Source of the DNA: an uncultured Verrucomicrobia subdivision 3 bacterium
GTDB lineage: Bacteria; Verrucomicrobiota; Verrucomicrobiae; Limisphaerales; UBA11358
Length of the DNA: 35,468 nucleotides
NCBI GenBank assembly: GCA_903921455.1
Contig: CAIXPZ010000300.1
Span: 1 to 35,468 of the forward strand
Direction: 5' to 3'
The position numbers and the translations under genes are program-made. Shown in pieces: positions 23,924 through 31,737 of the stretch. Under the pieces are notes generated by a model that saw only the letters and a list, made by a program, of their open reading frames with translations, was not told the DNA's origin and ran no database searches. How positions within the stretch are numbered: the stretch's first letter is position 1; every line of letters begins with the position of its first letter.

Positions 23924-26900
23924 CTATAGCGTCATCGGGTTATAGAGCGTAATCGTTCCCGTGCCGGAAAGGCTGGAATATGGCCCGTTCCACTTCATTA
24001 CATTTAGCAGTTTGATGTTCGTGTTGAAACCACCGCCGCTATAGCCGCCCGTGCCCAGATTGTCGGTGCCTAGGTTGAAGACGTTCACATCGCAGTTGGC
24101 CGTATTGACGCCAATATTGACACCATAGGCGCCCATGTTTAGCACGTTTTCGCTGCTGGCGCCGTTAATCAGGAGCAAGATTTCATTCGGCCGGGTAATA
24201 GGATTGATCACGGCGGTCAAAATATTCGCCTCCACGATCCAGCCGGGAATTCCAAAGTTGCACCGATCCACTGCGTTGCCGTTTGAGTGGCATCCCTCCA
24301 CCCAGCCCTGGGTGGAACTGCCAACACAGATAAAATGAAGATAAGCCACGCCGCGCACTTTTCGGATCACATGGTTGTCACAACGGTTGGCCGCAAAATC
24401 CACGCCGTTATACACGCCGGTCAGCGCGATATTGACCACATACTGGTTCGCCCCGTTGCCTCGGATGCAATAGGGATAGGTGGTGACCGTCCCGCCGGCC
24501 GGATTGTTGTTGGGATAGAAGAAGCGGATGCCTCGGATGCCGGCGTTCGAGCCGTTCAAGGTGACCAAAGCCGGGTCGGTATTCGGATTGGCCGTGCCGG
24601 CCCCTTCATATCCCAGCAAAACCGTGCCCAGGCTGCAATCAAATTGATCCCTTTCGGGCACGGAGGAGGAGCCGCGCAGTTCCACATTGGCCGGCACGCT
24701 CAGGTGGGTATTGAGGCGATACCAGCCGGCCGGCAGATACACCACGCCCCCGCCGGCATTGCCGGCATCATTAAGCGCCGCCTGGATGGCCGCCGTCGCA
24801 TCCGCCGCCGGCAATCCGGTCTGCGGCACGGAATACGGGGCGTTATAGGGTGCTTGTATTACATTATAAAGTACGGCGCGGGTGACTTTAGGGCACGTCG
24901 TTTGCGTATAGGACGTCGGACTGGTGCCCGGAGTCGTCACCGCTATCTGGCTGCTCCCGCTCCCCCCCGTGTTCCCGTTGACAGTGCTGTCACAGACGTG
25001 AACGTAGCCGGCCGTATTATTTTGAATGCTGTAAGTGCTGCCGTTCAGGACGCTGCGCAAAAAGGACATTCCCCAACGAGTATCAATGGCATCAACCTTT
25101 ACCGCGATCGTGGTGTTTTGGATGTTGGCCCAAAGGAATACACCGCAGAAAGAGATGCGCGAGCCGGCCACAATGTTGATGCCATAAAGATAATCGGAGC
25201 AACTGAGCGCATAGAACTGATCCCATTCCAGATCCCCAAAGGTGAAAGCAATCCCGTTGGCGCGGGTCCACGTGTTCAGCGTGGCGAGGCTGGGGGCGTT
25301 GTAAGCCGCGCCCGCATTCGCCCAGTAGGAATTGTTGAAGGTGATGTTTTCCCAAGTGCTCACGTCCGCGCTGTTATAAGCCACGGCTCCCCGGTAAAGC
25401 GCCGTGCCCTTGACATTCTTCACAGTGGATAGTTCATGCGCCCGCGTGATGTCCAACGCGCTGATGCCGATGCCGCGGTAAGAATTTAACATCGTGCAAT
25501 TGATGATGCTGGAAGACATGTAGGTCCCGGGTATGCTGCTCCAAATGTCGCACAGGCAGCTAAACGTATAATTGTAAGCTACCGGCGCACTGGCATTCTG
25601 ATTCGGATAATATGTGGTCAGGCCCATCACTCCTGCGCTCCCGCCAATCTGGAACAAAACCGGGCCGTTATCCCCGGAAGCCAGATTGGCTCGAACCACT
25701 GTGCCATAAGCATACGGGCTGGAGACGGAATCAGGGTCCTGCCAATCCCCGCGCAAGGTGACGAACGAGGGCACAGTAAGGGTGTTGGTGACGATATAGG
25801 TGCCCGTCGGAAGATAAACCGTCCCGCCGCCGGAATTGTAACAGTCATTTAGGGCGTTTTGAATCGCGACTGTGCTGTCGATAACCCCGGTCGGATCGGC
25901 CCCGTAACGCAGATTGGTCGCCACATAATCGGCGACCACCACGTCCTCGGTGCCATACACCGTGTTGATGATCGCCGGCGTCGCGGTTTCCGGAAAAACA
26001 TTGGTGACGGTGACCGCTGAAGTGGCGGAACTGACGGTGCTGCCGGAGTCATAGACGGCTTGGGCGCTGACAGTGTAGGAGCCGGCAGTGACGTTGTTGG
26101 CGGTGAGCGTGTAGGGGGCGCTGGCGGCTGAACCCAGGAGGGTGGCGCCATTATAAAACTGGACCTGGGTGATGCTGTGTCCATTGGCGGTGACCGAAGC
26201 GGCCAGTCCGATACTGGCCGGGGCGGTGTAAGACGAACCGTTCGCCGGAGCGATCAAGGTCACGACCGGCGGCAGATTGGTGACGGTGACCGCTGAAGTG
26301 GCGGAACTGACAGTGCTGCCGGAATCATAGACAGCTTGGGCGCTGACAGTGTAGGAGCCGGCAGGGACGTTGTTGACGGTAAGCGTGTAGGGGGCGGTGG
26401 CAGCTGAACCCAGGAGGGTGGCGCCATTATAAAACTGAACCTGGGTGATGCTGTGACCATTGGCGGTGACCGAAGCGGCCAGTCCGATACTGGCCGGGGC
26501 GGTGTAAGACGAGCCGTTGGCGGGCAAAGTAAGGGTTATCGCAGGCGGCATTATGCCCATTTGCACGTTGTCAATGCTCAAAGCCGTCGCGCCCGCAATG
26601 CCCAACAGCGGGGCAAAGGTAATATTAATTTGCGTCGTGTTGCTGTTCTGCGAGGTCCAGCCAGCCGTAAAAGTCTGGTAGCTGGCCGACGAGACCGTAA
26701 AGTTCGGGAACACGGTCTGGCTGCCGGTGAAAACCCCGGCGGCATTGTATTCGGATATGTAAAATCCCAGGTTGCCGGCCGTGGCTCCGGCGATCCAGGC
26801 TGCGTCAAAGGAAAAGAGGTAATAAGTTCCAACCGTCACCGGGAGCAGGGCGTTGGCGCGGTCCAAGCCGTAGGCCCCGCTGCCGCCGGCCGTTTTGCCG

Positions 26901-27178
26901 ACATCCAGACGCATGGCATGGCTGCCCGCAGAGGCATTGCTGATAATGGTCGCGCTAAAATTGGTGACGGTGGTCGGCACCTCCTTGAAGAAACGCCAAC
27001 CCGCGTAAGTCGTGACATCCACGAAGTTCAAACCAGAAGAAATGCCGGCGCCATTGGTGTTTGTTTCGAAACTGCCGTTCACGAGGAGGTTTTTCGCCTC
27101 GACGGTTTCCAGCAGACAAACGAGAAACAGTGCGATGGACAGGATTCTCGTTGCGGTGATGATTGGGTATCTTTTCAT
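23924..27178 (-). CDS. Large secreted CBM-Ig-Ig-double beta-helix (pectate-lyase-like) protein
   Basis: A 1084-residue exported protein. Signal peptide ~1-28 (ILSIALFLVCLLETVEA). A CBM-like jelly-roll (~29-210) opens with KNLLVNGSFETNTNG. Two almost identical Ig-like domains (~215-395) repeat ANGSSYTAPASIGLAASVTA. Two pectate-lyase-3-type beta-helix units follow, each opening with a GG-VYLP element: GGGTVYLPTGTYIVTNTLTV with VTLRGD, and GGGVVYLPAGWYRLNTHLSV with VELRGS. ATG 27178 (MKRYPIIT) is chosen for the clean signal peptide; the frame runs on into the pseudopilin gene. It likely binds and cuts a polysaccharide outside the cell. Pectin is possible, but the beta-helix family also includes alginate, rhamnogalacturonan and other enzymes. 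Confidence 0.82.
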   Translation of the reverse strand: MKRYPIITATRILSIALFLVCLLETVEAKNLLVNGSFETNTNGAGISSGLNFVDVTTYAGWRFFKEVPTTVTNFSATIISNASAGSHAMRLDVGKTAGGSGAYGLDRANALLPVTVGTYYLFSFDAAWIAGATAGNLGFYISEYNAAGVFTGSQTVFPNFTVSSASYQTFTAGWTSQNSNTTQINITFAPLLGIAGATALSIDNVQMGIMPPAITLTLPANGSSYTAPASIGLAASVTANGHSITQVQFYNGATLLGSAATAPYTLTVNNVPAGSYTVSAQAVYDSGSTVSSATSAVTVTNLPPVVTLIAPANGSSYTAPASIGLAASVTANGHSITQVQFYNGATLLGSAASAPYTLTANNVTAGSYTVSAQAVYDSGSTVSSATSAVTVTNVFPETATPAIINTVYGTEDVVVADYVATNLRYGADPTGVIDSTVAIQNALNDCYNSGGGTVYLPTGTYIVTNTLTVPSFVTLRGDWQDPDSVSSPYAYGTVVRANLASGDNGPVLFQIGGSAGVMGLTTYYPNQNASAPVAYNYTFSCLCDIWSSIPGTYMSSSIINCTMLNSYRGIGISALDITRAHELSTVKNVKGTALYRGAVAYNSADVSTWENITFNNSYWANAGAAYNAPSLATLNTWTRANGIAFTFGDLEWDQFYALSCSDYLYGINIVAGSRISFCGVFLWANIQNTTIAVKVDAIDTRWGMSFLRSVLNGSTYSIQNNTAGYVHVCDSTVNGNTGGSGSSQIAVTTPGTSPTSYTQTTCPKVTRAVLYNVIQAPYNAPYSVPQTGLPAADATAAIQAALNDAGNAGGGVVYLPAGWYRLNTHLSVPANVELRGSSSVPERDQFDCSLGTVLLGYEGAGTANPNTDPALVTLNGSNAGIRGIRFFYPNNNPAGGTVTTYPYCIRGNGANQYVVNIALTGVYNGVDFAANRCDNHVIRKVRGVAYLHFICVGSSTQGWVEGCHSNGNAVDRCNFGIPGWIVEANILTAVINPITRPNEILLLINGASSENVLNMGAYGVNIGVNTANCDVNVFNLGTDNLGTGGYSGGGFNTNIKLLNVMKWNGPYSSLSGTGTITLYNPMTL
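26000..26243. repeat. Ig-domain coding repeat, unit 1
   Basis: 244 bases about 95% identical to 26276-26519, each encoding most of one Ig-like domain of the beta-helix protein. The high DNA identity points to recent in-frame duplication or conversion. Confidence 0.85.
26276..26519. repeat. Ig-domain coding repeat, unit 2
   Basis: Partner of 26000-26243, separated by a 32-base linker. Confidence 0.85.
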
Positions 27179-27236
27179 GGCGGCTGGAATTTCAGGAATG
27201 TTAAATAGCAGTTTCATTTTGACCCGCAGCGGCGGG

Positions 27237-27932
27237 TTATTGATCATAGCCGCTATGTACATCATTCGGACCATTGTAAAACCAGTTGGGATCATATAGC
27301 GATCCAGGTCCACCTTGCTGAAACATGACCTTGAACTTTTCGGCGTGGCCGTCGGCATAGCTGGCATTGAGATTTGGCTGGATATAGGAATAGGCGTCTT
27401 TTAAGTGATTGTAATGGAAATCGTAGTTCTCGTGGTAGGTCACCTGCCCCGATGGTTTGCAAAAGTCGGTGTCCTTGAGGCCGGGATAAAGGGCGGTATT
27501 ATACCAGATTACCCACCGGGGACGGTAGGAACAGATGTCATTGGTGCTGACCGATGTTGAATTGGTGTCCAACTGGTCACTGGGGCACCAAAAAACCTTG
27601 GCGCTGCCAATGTTTAACATTTGGGCCGCGCCGCCGTAGATGAAGGTGTAACTGACGGTGGCATTTGCAAAGGCGACATAGCCGCCGGCGAGGTTGCCAT
27701 AATTCAGGGCCGAGAGCACGCGTCCTTGATTGTCATTATTATATAGCGTCGTGGCTAGGCCGATTTGCTTCAAGTTGCTCAAGCAGGCTATGGACTTGGC
27801 CTTCTCTTTGGCCCGGGACAAGGCGGGCAGCAGCATGGCCGCCAGGATGGCAATAATGGCAATCACCACCAGCAGCTCAATCAAGGTGAAAGCAGCCCGG
27901 CCGCCGCACCAATTGAACCAGGCTTTCTTCAT
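27237..27932 (-). CDS. Type II secretion-type pseudopilin (prepilin-like)
   Basis: A 231-residue protein with a prepilin leader: a short basic N-terminus ([14 protein letters not shown]), then [20 protein letters not shown] as cleavage site and membrane helix, then [20 protein letters not shown]. The cleavage-site residue is Ala rather than the usual Gly, which is frequent in this phylum. The C-terminus has [13 protein letters not shown], the DG-type end of the Verrucomicrobiota/Planctomycetota pseudopilins. ATG 27932 begins the leader. It lies 58 bp before the beta-helix protein gene, and such pseudopilins commonly sit beside polysaccharide-degradation genes. Its precise role (secretion channel or surface fibre) is unknown. 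Confidence 0.9.
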   Translation of the reverse strand: MKKAWFNWCGGRAAFTLIELLVVIAIIAILAAMLLPALSRAKEKAKSIACLSNLKQIGLATTLYNNDNQGRVLSALNYGNLAGGYVAFANATVSYTFIYGGAAQMLNIGSAKVFWCPSDQLDTNSTSVSTNDICSYRPRWVIWYNTALYPGLKDTDFCKPSGQVTYHENYDFHYNHLKDAYSYIQPNLNASYADGHAEKFKVMFQQGGPGSLYDPNWFYNGPNDVHSGYDQ

Positions 27933-27939
27933 AAGGCTT

Positions 27940-27958
27940 GTTCGTCCGGTGAACGAAC
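27940..27958. promoter_or_regulatory. Inverted repeat just upstream of the pseudopilin start
   Basis: GTTCGT (27940-27945) and ACGAAC (27953-27958) pair around a 7-base spacer, starting 8 bases upstream of the pseudopilin ATG. It could fold over the ribosome site or serve as a protein-binding site. Short, so weak. Confidence 0.3.
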
Positions 27959-28075
27959 GCCCGCCACGGTCATATTTGAACATAAAAAGGTTTTGCATGC
28001 TTTGCTGTCTGTTTGCCATTTATCACGTCGTTATTCAATCTCAGTTGAATCGCCCTCATTGCGCATATGGACGGG

Positions 28076-28372
28076 CTACTGATCTGCGATGACCACCTGG
28101 CGCTTTTCAAGGTTGATGACATATTTTTTCCCGGCCGGTGGAACCGGAAACGGGTGGCCCTTTAGGGGCGGAAAATTGGTGAGATCATAAACATCATGAG
28201 GAATTCCCATCGGTGACATGGCGGCGATTCGCAGCGCCTGATTCAATTCACCCAGCGCAGGATCATTCTGATTATTTGAATTTTTGCCGCAGCCAGCAGC
28301 CACCAGCCCGAAAAATCCGATCGTCACCAGCATCTTGATTGAGTGGTTCATGGTTTGTGTTTGGCTTTTCAT
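28076..28372 (-). CDS. Small lipoprotein
   Basis: A 98-residue exported lipoprotein. Hydrophobic segment MLVTIGFFGLVAAGC ends in a lipobox (LVAAGC, Cys28), followed by a polar linker GKNSNNQND. The mature part contains NQALRIAAMSPMGIPHDVYD and a C-terminal GKKYVINLEKRQVVIAD. I recognise it only as the kind of short lipoprotein encoded beside verrucomicrobial pseudopilins; no function is known. It starts 3 bp after the UroD copy 3 stop, so the two are in one transcript. ATG 28351 (MNHSIKML) is an equally likely start. Confidence 0.72.
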   Translation of the reverse strand: MKSQTQTMNHSIKMLVTIGFFGLVAAGCGKNSNNQNDPALGELNQALRIAAMSPMGIPHDVYDLTNFPPLKGHPFPVPPAGKKYVINLEKRQVVIADQ

Positions 28373-28375
28373 AAA

Positions 28376-29602
28376 CTAGACTCGTTGCATTGCGCTTTCC
28401 GGAACCCTTGCGGCAGGCGCAGGCGGTGAAACAAATTTCCTGATTGTTTCATCAGGACGTTCTGGTTCGTCATCCTTGTCGCGGAAACCGGGCTTCAGCG
28501 CCATGTTTTTTAATTCCTCAACCCAAGTGACGATATTTTTGAGCGGCACGTCCGCTGAAATTTCATGAGCGGAGGACATCACGTAACCGCCGTCCTTGCC
28601 AAGGGTGGCGACCAGTTCGCGAGTCCTGGCCCGAATTTCGTCCGGTGTTGCGTACCGCAGGACTTGTTGCACGTCCATGGCGCCCCAGAATACGATCCGG
28701 TCACCAAAAACATCCTTCAGCGACTTGGGATCCATCTTCGCCGCCGATGTCTGCACCGGGTTGATGATATCCACCCCGCAATCAATGATCTGGTCGAGCA
28801 GGTCGAAGATCGACCCGCACGAGTGATGCCAATAGGGGCACTTGGCGATCTCCTTTGTGAGACGGATGCGCTCACTGAAATACGGGGCGATGAACTTTCC
28901 GAACATCTCGGGAGAGATGATCGGACTCTGCTGCATTCCGAAGTCGTCGCCGCTGATGGTCAGATCAATGTGCGGTCCGAGCACCGAATAATACTGCCGG
29001 ACAATCTCCAGTTGGATTTCAAGAACCTTGTCATTGAACCGCCGGATGAGATCCGGTTCCGCCGCGATGTTGTAGAGATAATCCTCATAACCGAACATCC
29101 AACATCCCAATTCCATGACCCCGAGCACCGGATGTTCCGCCAGTACGACATGGCGTCCGCGGGCACGCAGTTCCCGCGCCTCGTCCGCCCATTTGGCCAG
29201 CACCACCTCATCCACCCGCGGCTCTGGCCAGCGAAACCCGGCCAGGTCTTTTTCGTCCGCGCCTTTGAGGGGATTGCCGGTGATCTGCCATTCATCGGCG
29301 ATGAGTTCGTTCTGAATGCCCCAGCAATCCACATACTTGGTGGCGGAAATGGTCTTCGTGTGAGGACTCGGCAAATTCACAATCCGGCCCACACCCCGAA
29401 AATCGGTCTCCGCCCACTCCATGATGCGTTCGTCAAACCCCCAGGCTCCCACCGGTCTCGGTTTGCCGGGCAATCCAAGGAACTCGGCAAGTTCTCTTTG
29501 GCTGCGCACACCGGTCATGGGATAGGTGGCTCCAATATCCAATGGCACACGGTCCGGTTGACGGTGCGCCATGATAGCGGCAAAACGTTCTCTGCTATTC
29601 AT
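28376..29602 (-). CDS. UroD-superfamily protein (copy 3) with incomplete zinc site
   Basis: A 408-residue UroD-fold protein. The start MNSRERFAAIMAHRQPDRVP is typical. His260 and Cys262 (YWHHSCGSIFDLL) match the H-x-C part of the methyltransferase zinc site, but the C-terminal Cys seen in copies 1 and 2 is replaced here by serines (GGYVMSSAHEIS, ~342-344). A glycine-rich ISGDDFGMQQSPIISPEMF segment is intact. It may not be a corrinoid methyltransferase at all; many such proteins near verrucomicrobial glycan loci are uncharacterised. It is the first gene of the minus-strand run, 3 bp before the lipoprotein gene, and lies downstream of the P450 gene. I chose ATG 29602 over one ten codons earlier. 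Confidence 0.75.
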   Translation of the reverse strand: MNSRERFAAIMAHRQPDRVPLDIGATYPMTGVRSQRELAEFLGLPGKPRPVGAWGFDERIMEWAETDFRGVGRIVNLPSPHTKTISATKYVDCWGIQNELIADEWQITGNPLKGADEKDLAGFRWPEPRVDEVVLAKWADEARELRARGRHVVLAEHPVLGVMELGCWMFGYEDYLYNIAAEPDLIRRFNDKVLEIQLEIVRQYYSVLGPHIDLTISGDDFGMQQSPIISPEMFGKFIAPYFSERIRLTKEIAKCPYWHHSCGSIFDLLDQIIDCGVDIINPVQTSAAKMDPKSLKDVFGDRIVFWGAMDVQQVLRYATPDEIRARTRELVATLGKDGGYVMSSAHEISADVPLKNIVTWVEELKNMALKPGFRDKDDEPERPDETIRKFVSPPAPAARVPESAMQRV

Positions 29603-29748
29603 GGTATGTGGAGGAGGTATCGAGTTGCTCATAAAACAGTGAAGCTGGCGTCGCCATTGGCCTCACAGCAATGTGCCCATTCAACAAACGCGGTTTAGGC
29701 AGCACGAGGAATTGAGGCGAGTCGGTATTCATCTTGCGAATGATTGTT

Positions 29749-30981
29749 TTAGGAAGGGAGCACATCTAGAAACATTTTGCCAGGACCTCGCATCTGGACT
29801 CGATCCTGCCATTCGAATGAATCATCATTCGCCATCCGGATTCTTCCGGGGAAATTCAGAAAGAGTTCCAGAAAGACTTTCGCCTCAAGTCTCGCCAGAC
29901 TGGCCCCGACGCAAAAATGGATTCCTGATCCAAATGACAGATGAGCATTGGGGGACCTCCGGATATCATAACAATCAGGGTTTTCAAAAAATCTTTCATC
30001 CCGATTGCCGGAGCCAATCAGTTGAAAAACCATGTCATTCGCCTCAATTGTTGCGCCGCCAAAATCATGAGTTTTCTTGGCCCGGCGGAAATTCCTCTGT
30101 TTGGGGGCTTCATAGCGCAGACTCTCCTCAACTGCGGAAGGAATCAATTGCGGCTCGTTTTTAAGGGCGTTCCATTGCTCAGGGTGGCGATGGAGCAGCA
30201 GGACGATGTTTCCAAGCAGATTCGTGGTGGTCTCATGGCCAGCAACCAGCAAGGTGCAACAAGTGGAGACAAGTTCGGGGGTCGAATAATCCGATTCCAG
30301 GAGGGCACTGATCAAATCAGCCTCCGGTTGAGAGCGTCTTTTTTCAACCAGTCTCTCAATATAACCGACAAAATCCACAAGGCTTTTTTGCGACCGCAGC
30401 GTCCTTTCAAAATCAGCCAGCCCGGTTCCTTGAAAGGCGAGAAAATCCGCCGTCCAATCCTTGAATTTTAGCTGGTCTTCAGACGGCGCGCCCATAATTT
30501 CAGCCGCCAGAATCACCGGAAATGGATAGGCGAAATTCTCAACGAAATCAAAGGTCTGCTTTTGCACGGCCTTGTCAAAAAGTTCCTTCGCCAACCGCCT
30601 GGTTTTCTGCTCCATCTCCGCAATCACTCTTGGCATCATTGCCTTTTGAACGGGGGCCCGCATTCGCGTGTGATCCGGTGGATCGGAATTGATAATGTCT
30701 TTTTGAGCGAAGTAGGTCCTCAAAAAAGCTGTTTTCTCAAGTTGATCCGGGGTAAACTGGCTGAATAAAAGCGACTGCCTCGCTTCGTTTGAAAGATTTT
30801 CTTTATCCTTAAGCGAGGCATTCACATCCTGATAGCGGCTGACCACCCAGGACTGCCAGCGTTCGCTCCATAGAATCGGCGCTTCGTTCCTCAATCGCTG
30901 GTAAACCGGATACGGATTCCTCATTATTTCGGTGGAAACCAGCAGGGTATCAATATCTGAATTAATAAATCTCTTTTTCAT
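29749..30981 (-). CDS. Cytochrome P450
   Basis: A 410-residue soluble bacterial P450. All hallmarks are present: oxygen-activation helix AGHETT (247-252), E-x-x-R pair in EESLR (286-289), and the haem loop LSFGSGIHFCVGASLARLEA with thiolate Cys357. There is no membrane anchor. It should take electrons from a ferredoxin and ferredoxin reductase, but no such genes lie in the window. Base composition is visibly more AT-rich than the corrinoid region, hinting at separate acquisition. An upstream element is shared with the three-repeat CBM gene. Substrate unknown. One precedent is oxidative O-demethylation of 6-O-methyl-galactose by marine bacterial P450s, relevant given the demethylation genes here; this is only a hypothesis. 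Confidence 0.93.
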   Translation of the reverse strand: MKKRFINSDIDTLLVSTEIMRNPYPVYQRLRNEAPILWSERWQSWVVSRYQDVNASLKDKENLSNEARQSLLFSQFTPDQLEKTAFLRTYFAQKDIINSDPPDHTRMRAPVQKAMMPRVIAEMEQKTRRLAKELFDKAVQKQTFDFVENFAYPFPVILAAEIMGAPSEDQLKFKDWTADFLAFQGTGLADFERTLRSQKSLVDFVGYIERLVEKRRSQPEADLISALLESDYSTPELVSTCCTLLVAGHETTTNLLGNIVLLLHRHPEQWNALKNEPQLIPSAVEESLRYEAPKQRNFRRAKKTHDFGGATIEANDMVFQLIGSGNRDERFFENPDCYDIRRSPNAHLSFGSGIHFCVGASLARLEAKVFLELFLNFPGRIRMANDDSFEWQDRVQMRGPGKMFLDVLPS

Positions 30982-31035
30982 ATATTATTTCCGATGGAAG
31001 GATGCAAATTTGCACTGCTGGTACATATTGAAGGG

Positions 31036-31117
31036 AATCTAGACGATTTCACTCTGCCACGCGTTCATTTAATTGCGGGTGTTTGTACATTTTATTTTGT
31101 TCCGACCATATTTAATG
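31036..31117 (-). promoter_or_regulatory. Conserved upstream element, copy 1 (before P450)
   Basis: About 82 bases alignable without gaps to 34052-34133. The distal 37 bases agree at 30 positions (shared GTTTGTA-ATTTT-TTTTG on the plus strand, ending ATATTTAATG), and the next 45 at about two thirds, including a GAAATCG block. It ends 55 bases before the P450 start codon, close to the 44 bases at the other copy. Confidence 0.6.
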
Positions 31118-31205
31118 GCTTTGATCTATATCATCTTTTGCCGCACAAAAATCTTGCGTGGTTCTCAAATGTAAACGGCTATTCTCTTTTAATCCGACGT
31201 TTCCC

Positions 31206-31225
31206 GCATAGGAGGAGACCTATGC
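31206..31225 (+). promoter_or_regulatory. Hairpin enclosing a Shine-Dalgarno-like loop and ATG
   Basis: Perfect 7-bp arms GCATAGG (31206-31212) and CCTATGC (31219-31225) enclose AGGAGA. An AGGAGG-type ribosome site and an ATG (31222) lie inside, so folding would block initiation. A cold- or RNA-controlled switch or a coincidence are both possible, because the open frame behind it (to 31548) is unconvincing. Confidence 0.3.
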
Positions 31226-31642
31226 AAAATAAAAGGTTGATGGCCAAGCTGGCTTGTGTCAGTGCGGTATTGCCTGTGAATTCAATGCGCACCCATCCGG
31301 TAGGAACCAAAACAACCCACAAGCCCGGCCCGGCCAAATCCGCTTTACACCGCCTGCCGGCGCAGTGGCCGCCCCACGCCGACAATTCCCGGCAGCCAAC
31401 CGAAATTCAGCATCGCCCACGCGTCACCGGTTCGGGCACCACCCGAATGTCCTGTCCCCACCTCGCCAGCGCGCTCTGTTCGCTTTGTCGTCCAGTCAGT
31501 GTATCAACTCCGCCGGGCCTCAATGTCCCCGCGAAAATCGCATTCTAGCTTATCGCAGTCCGTCCGCTGGATACTCCTCTCCCGGTCGTCGAATCCAGCA
31601 CATTATGGGTCTGGTTTTTAGTTTTGCGTCGGTTTATTTTAA

Positions 31643-31674
31643 GGAGGCGGCGTCAATCTCTCAACACCGCCTCC
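31643..31674 (-). terminator. Terminator-like hairpin after the CBM-repeat gene
   Basis: An 11-bp stem with one G-U pair (outer arms GGAGGCGG and CCGCCTCC) and a 10-base loop, 63 bases past the stop of the 31738-34008 gene. On the minus strand it is followed by the weakly T-rich TTAAAATAAA. The T-run is poor, so termination is plausible but not certain. Confidence 0.5.
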
Positions 31675-31737
31675 ACCCCACCTATGATCCGGTCTTGATG
31701 GCACCAGCCCAAAAGCCATCACCGCATGATTCCACGC

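Larger units (their letters stand above)
30982..31737. other. Long non-coding stretch between P450 and CBM-repeat genes
   Basis: Contains the conserved upstream element (31036-31117), a hairpin over a possible ribosome site (31206-31225) and a terminator-like hairpin (31643-31674). A frame with a good ribosome site starts at 31222, but its protein is Pro/His-rich without recognisable features. Confidence 0.6.

Noticed and set aside
24287..25432. 381-codon plus-strand open frame
   Set aside because: Antisense to the beta-helix protein, Arg/Gly/Ala-rich with no domain; an open shadow frame of GC-rich coding DNA.
28565..29698. 377-codon plus-strand open frame
   Set aside because: Lies opposite UroD copy 3, whose conserved motifs prove the minus strand is coding.
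31179..31385. Minus-strand 68-codon frame ending in a hydrophobic stretch plus basic tail, like a sorting anchor
   Set aside because: No PEP-type motif, not in frame with any secreted protein, poor start; most likely chance.
31222..31548. Plus-strand frame of 108 codons behind a good ribosome site
   Set aside because: Pro/His-rich sequence without family, signal or fold pattern; kept only as a hairpin finding.
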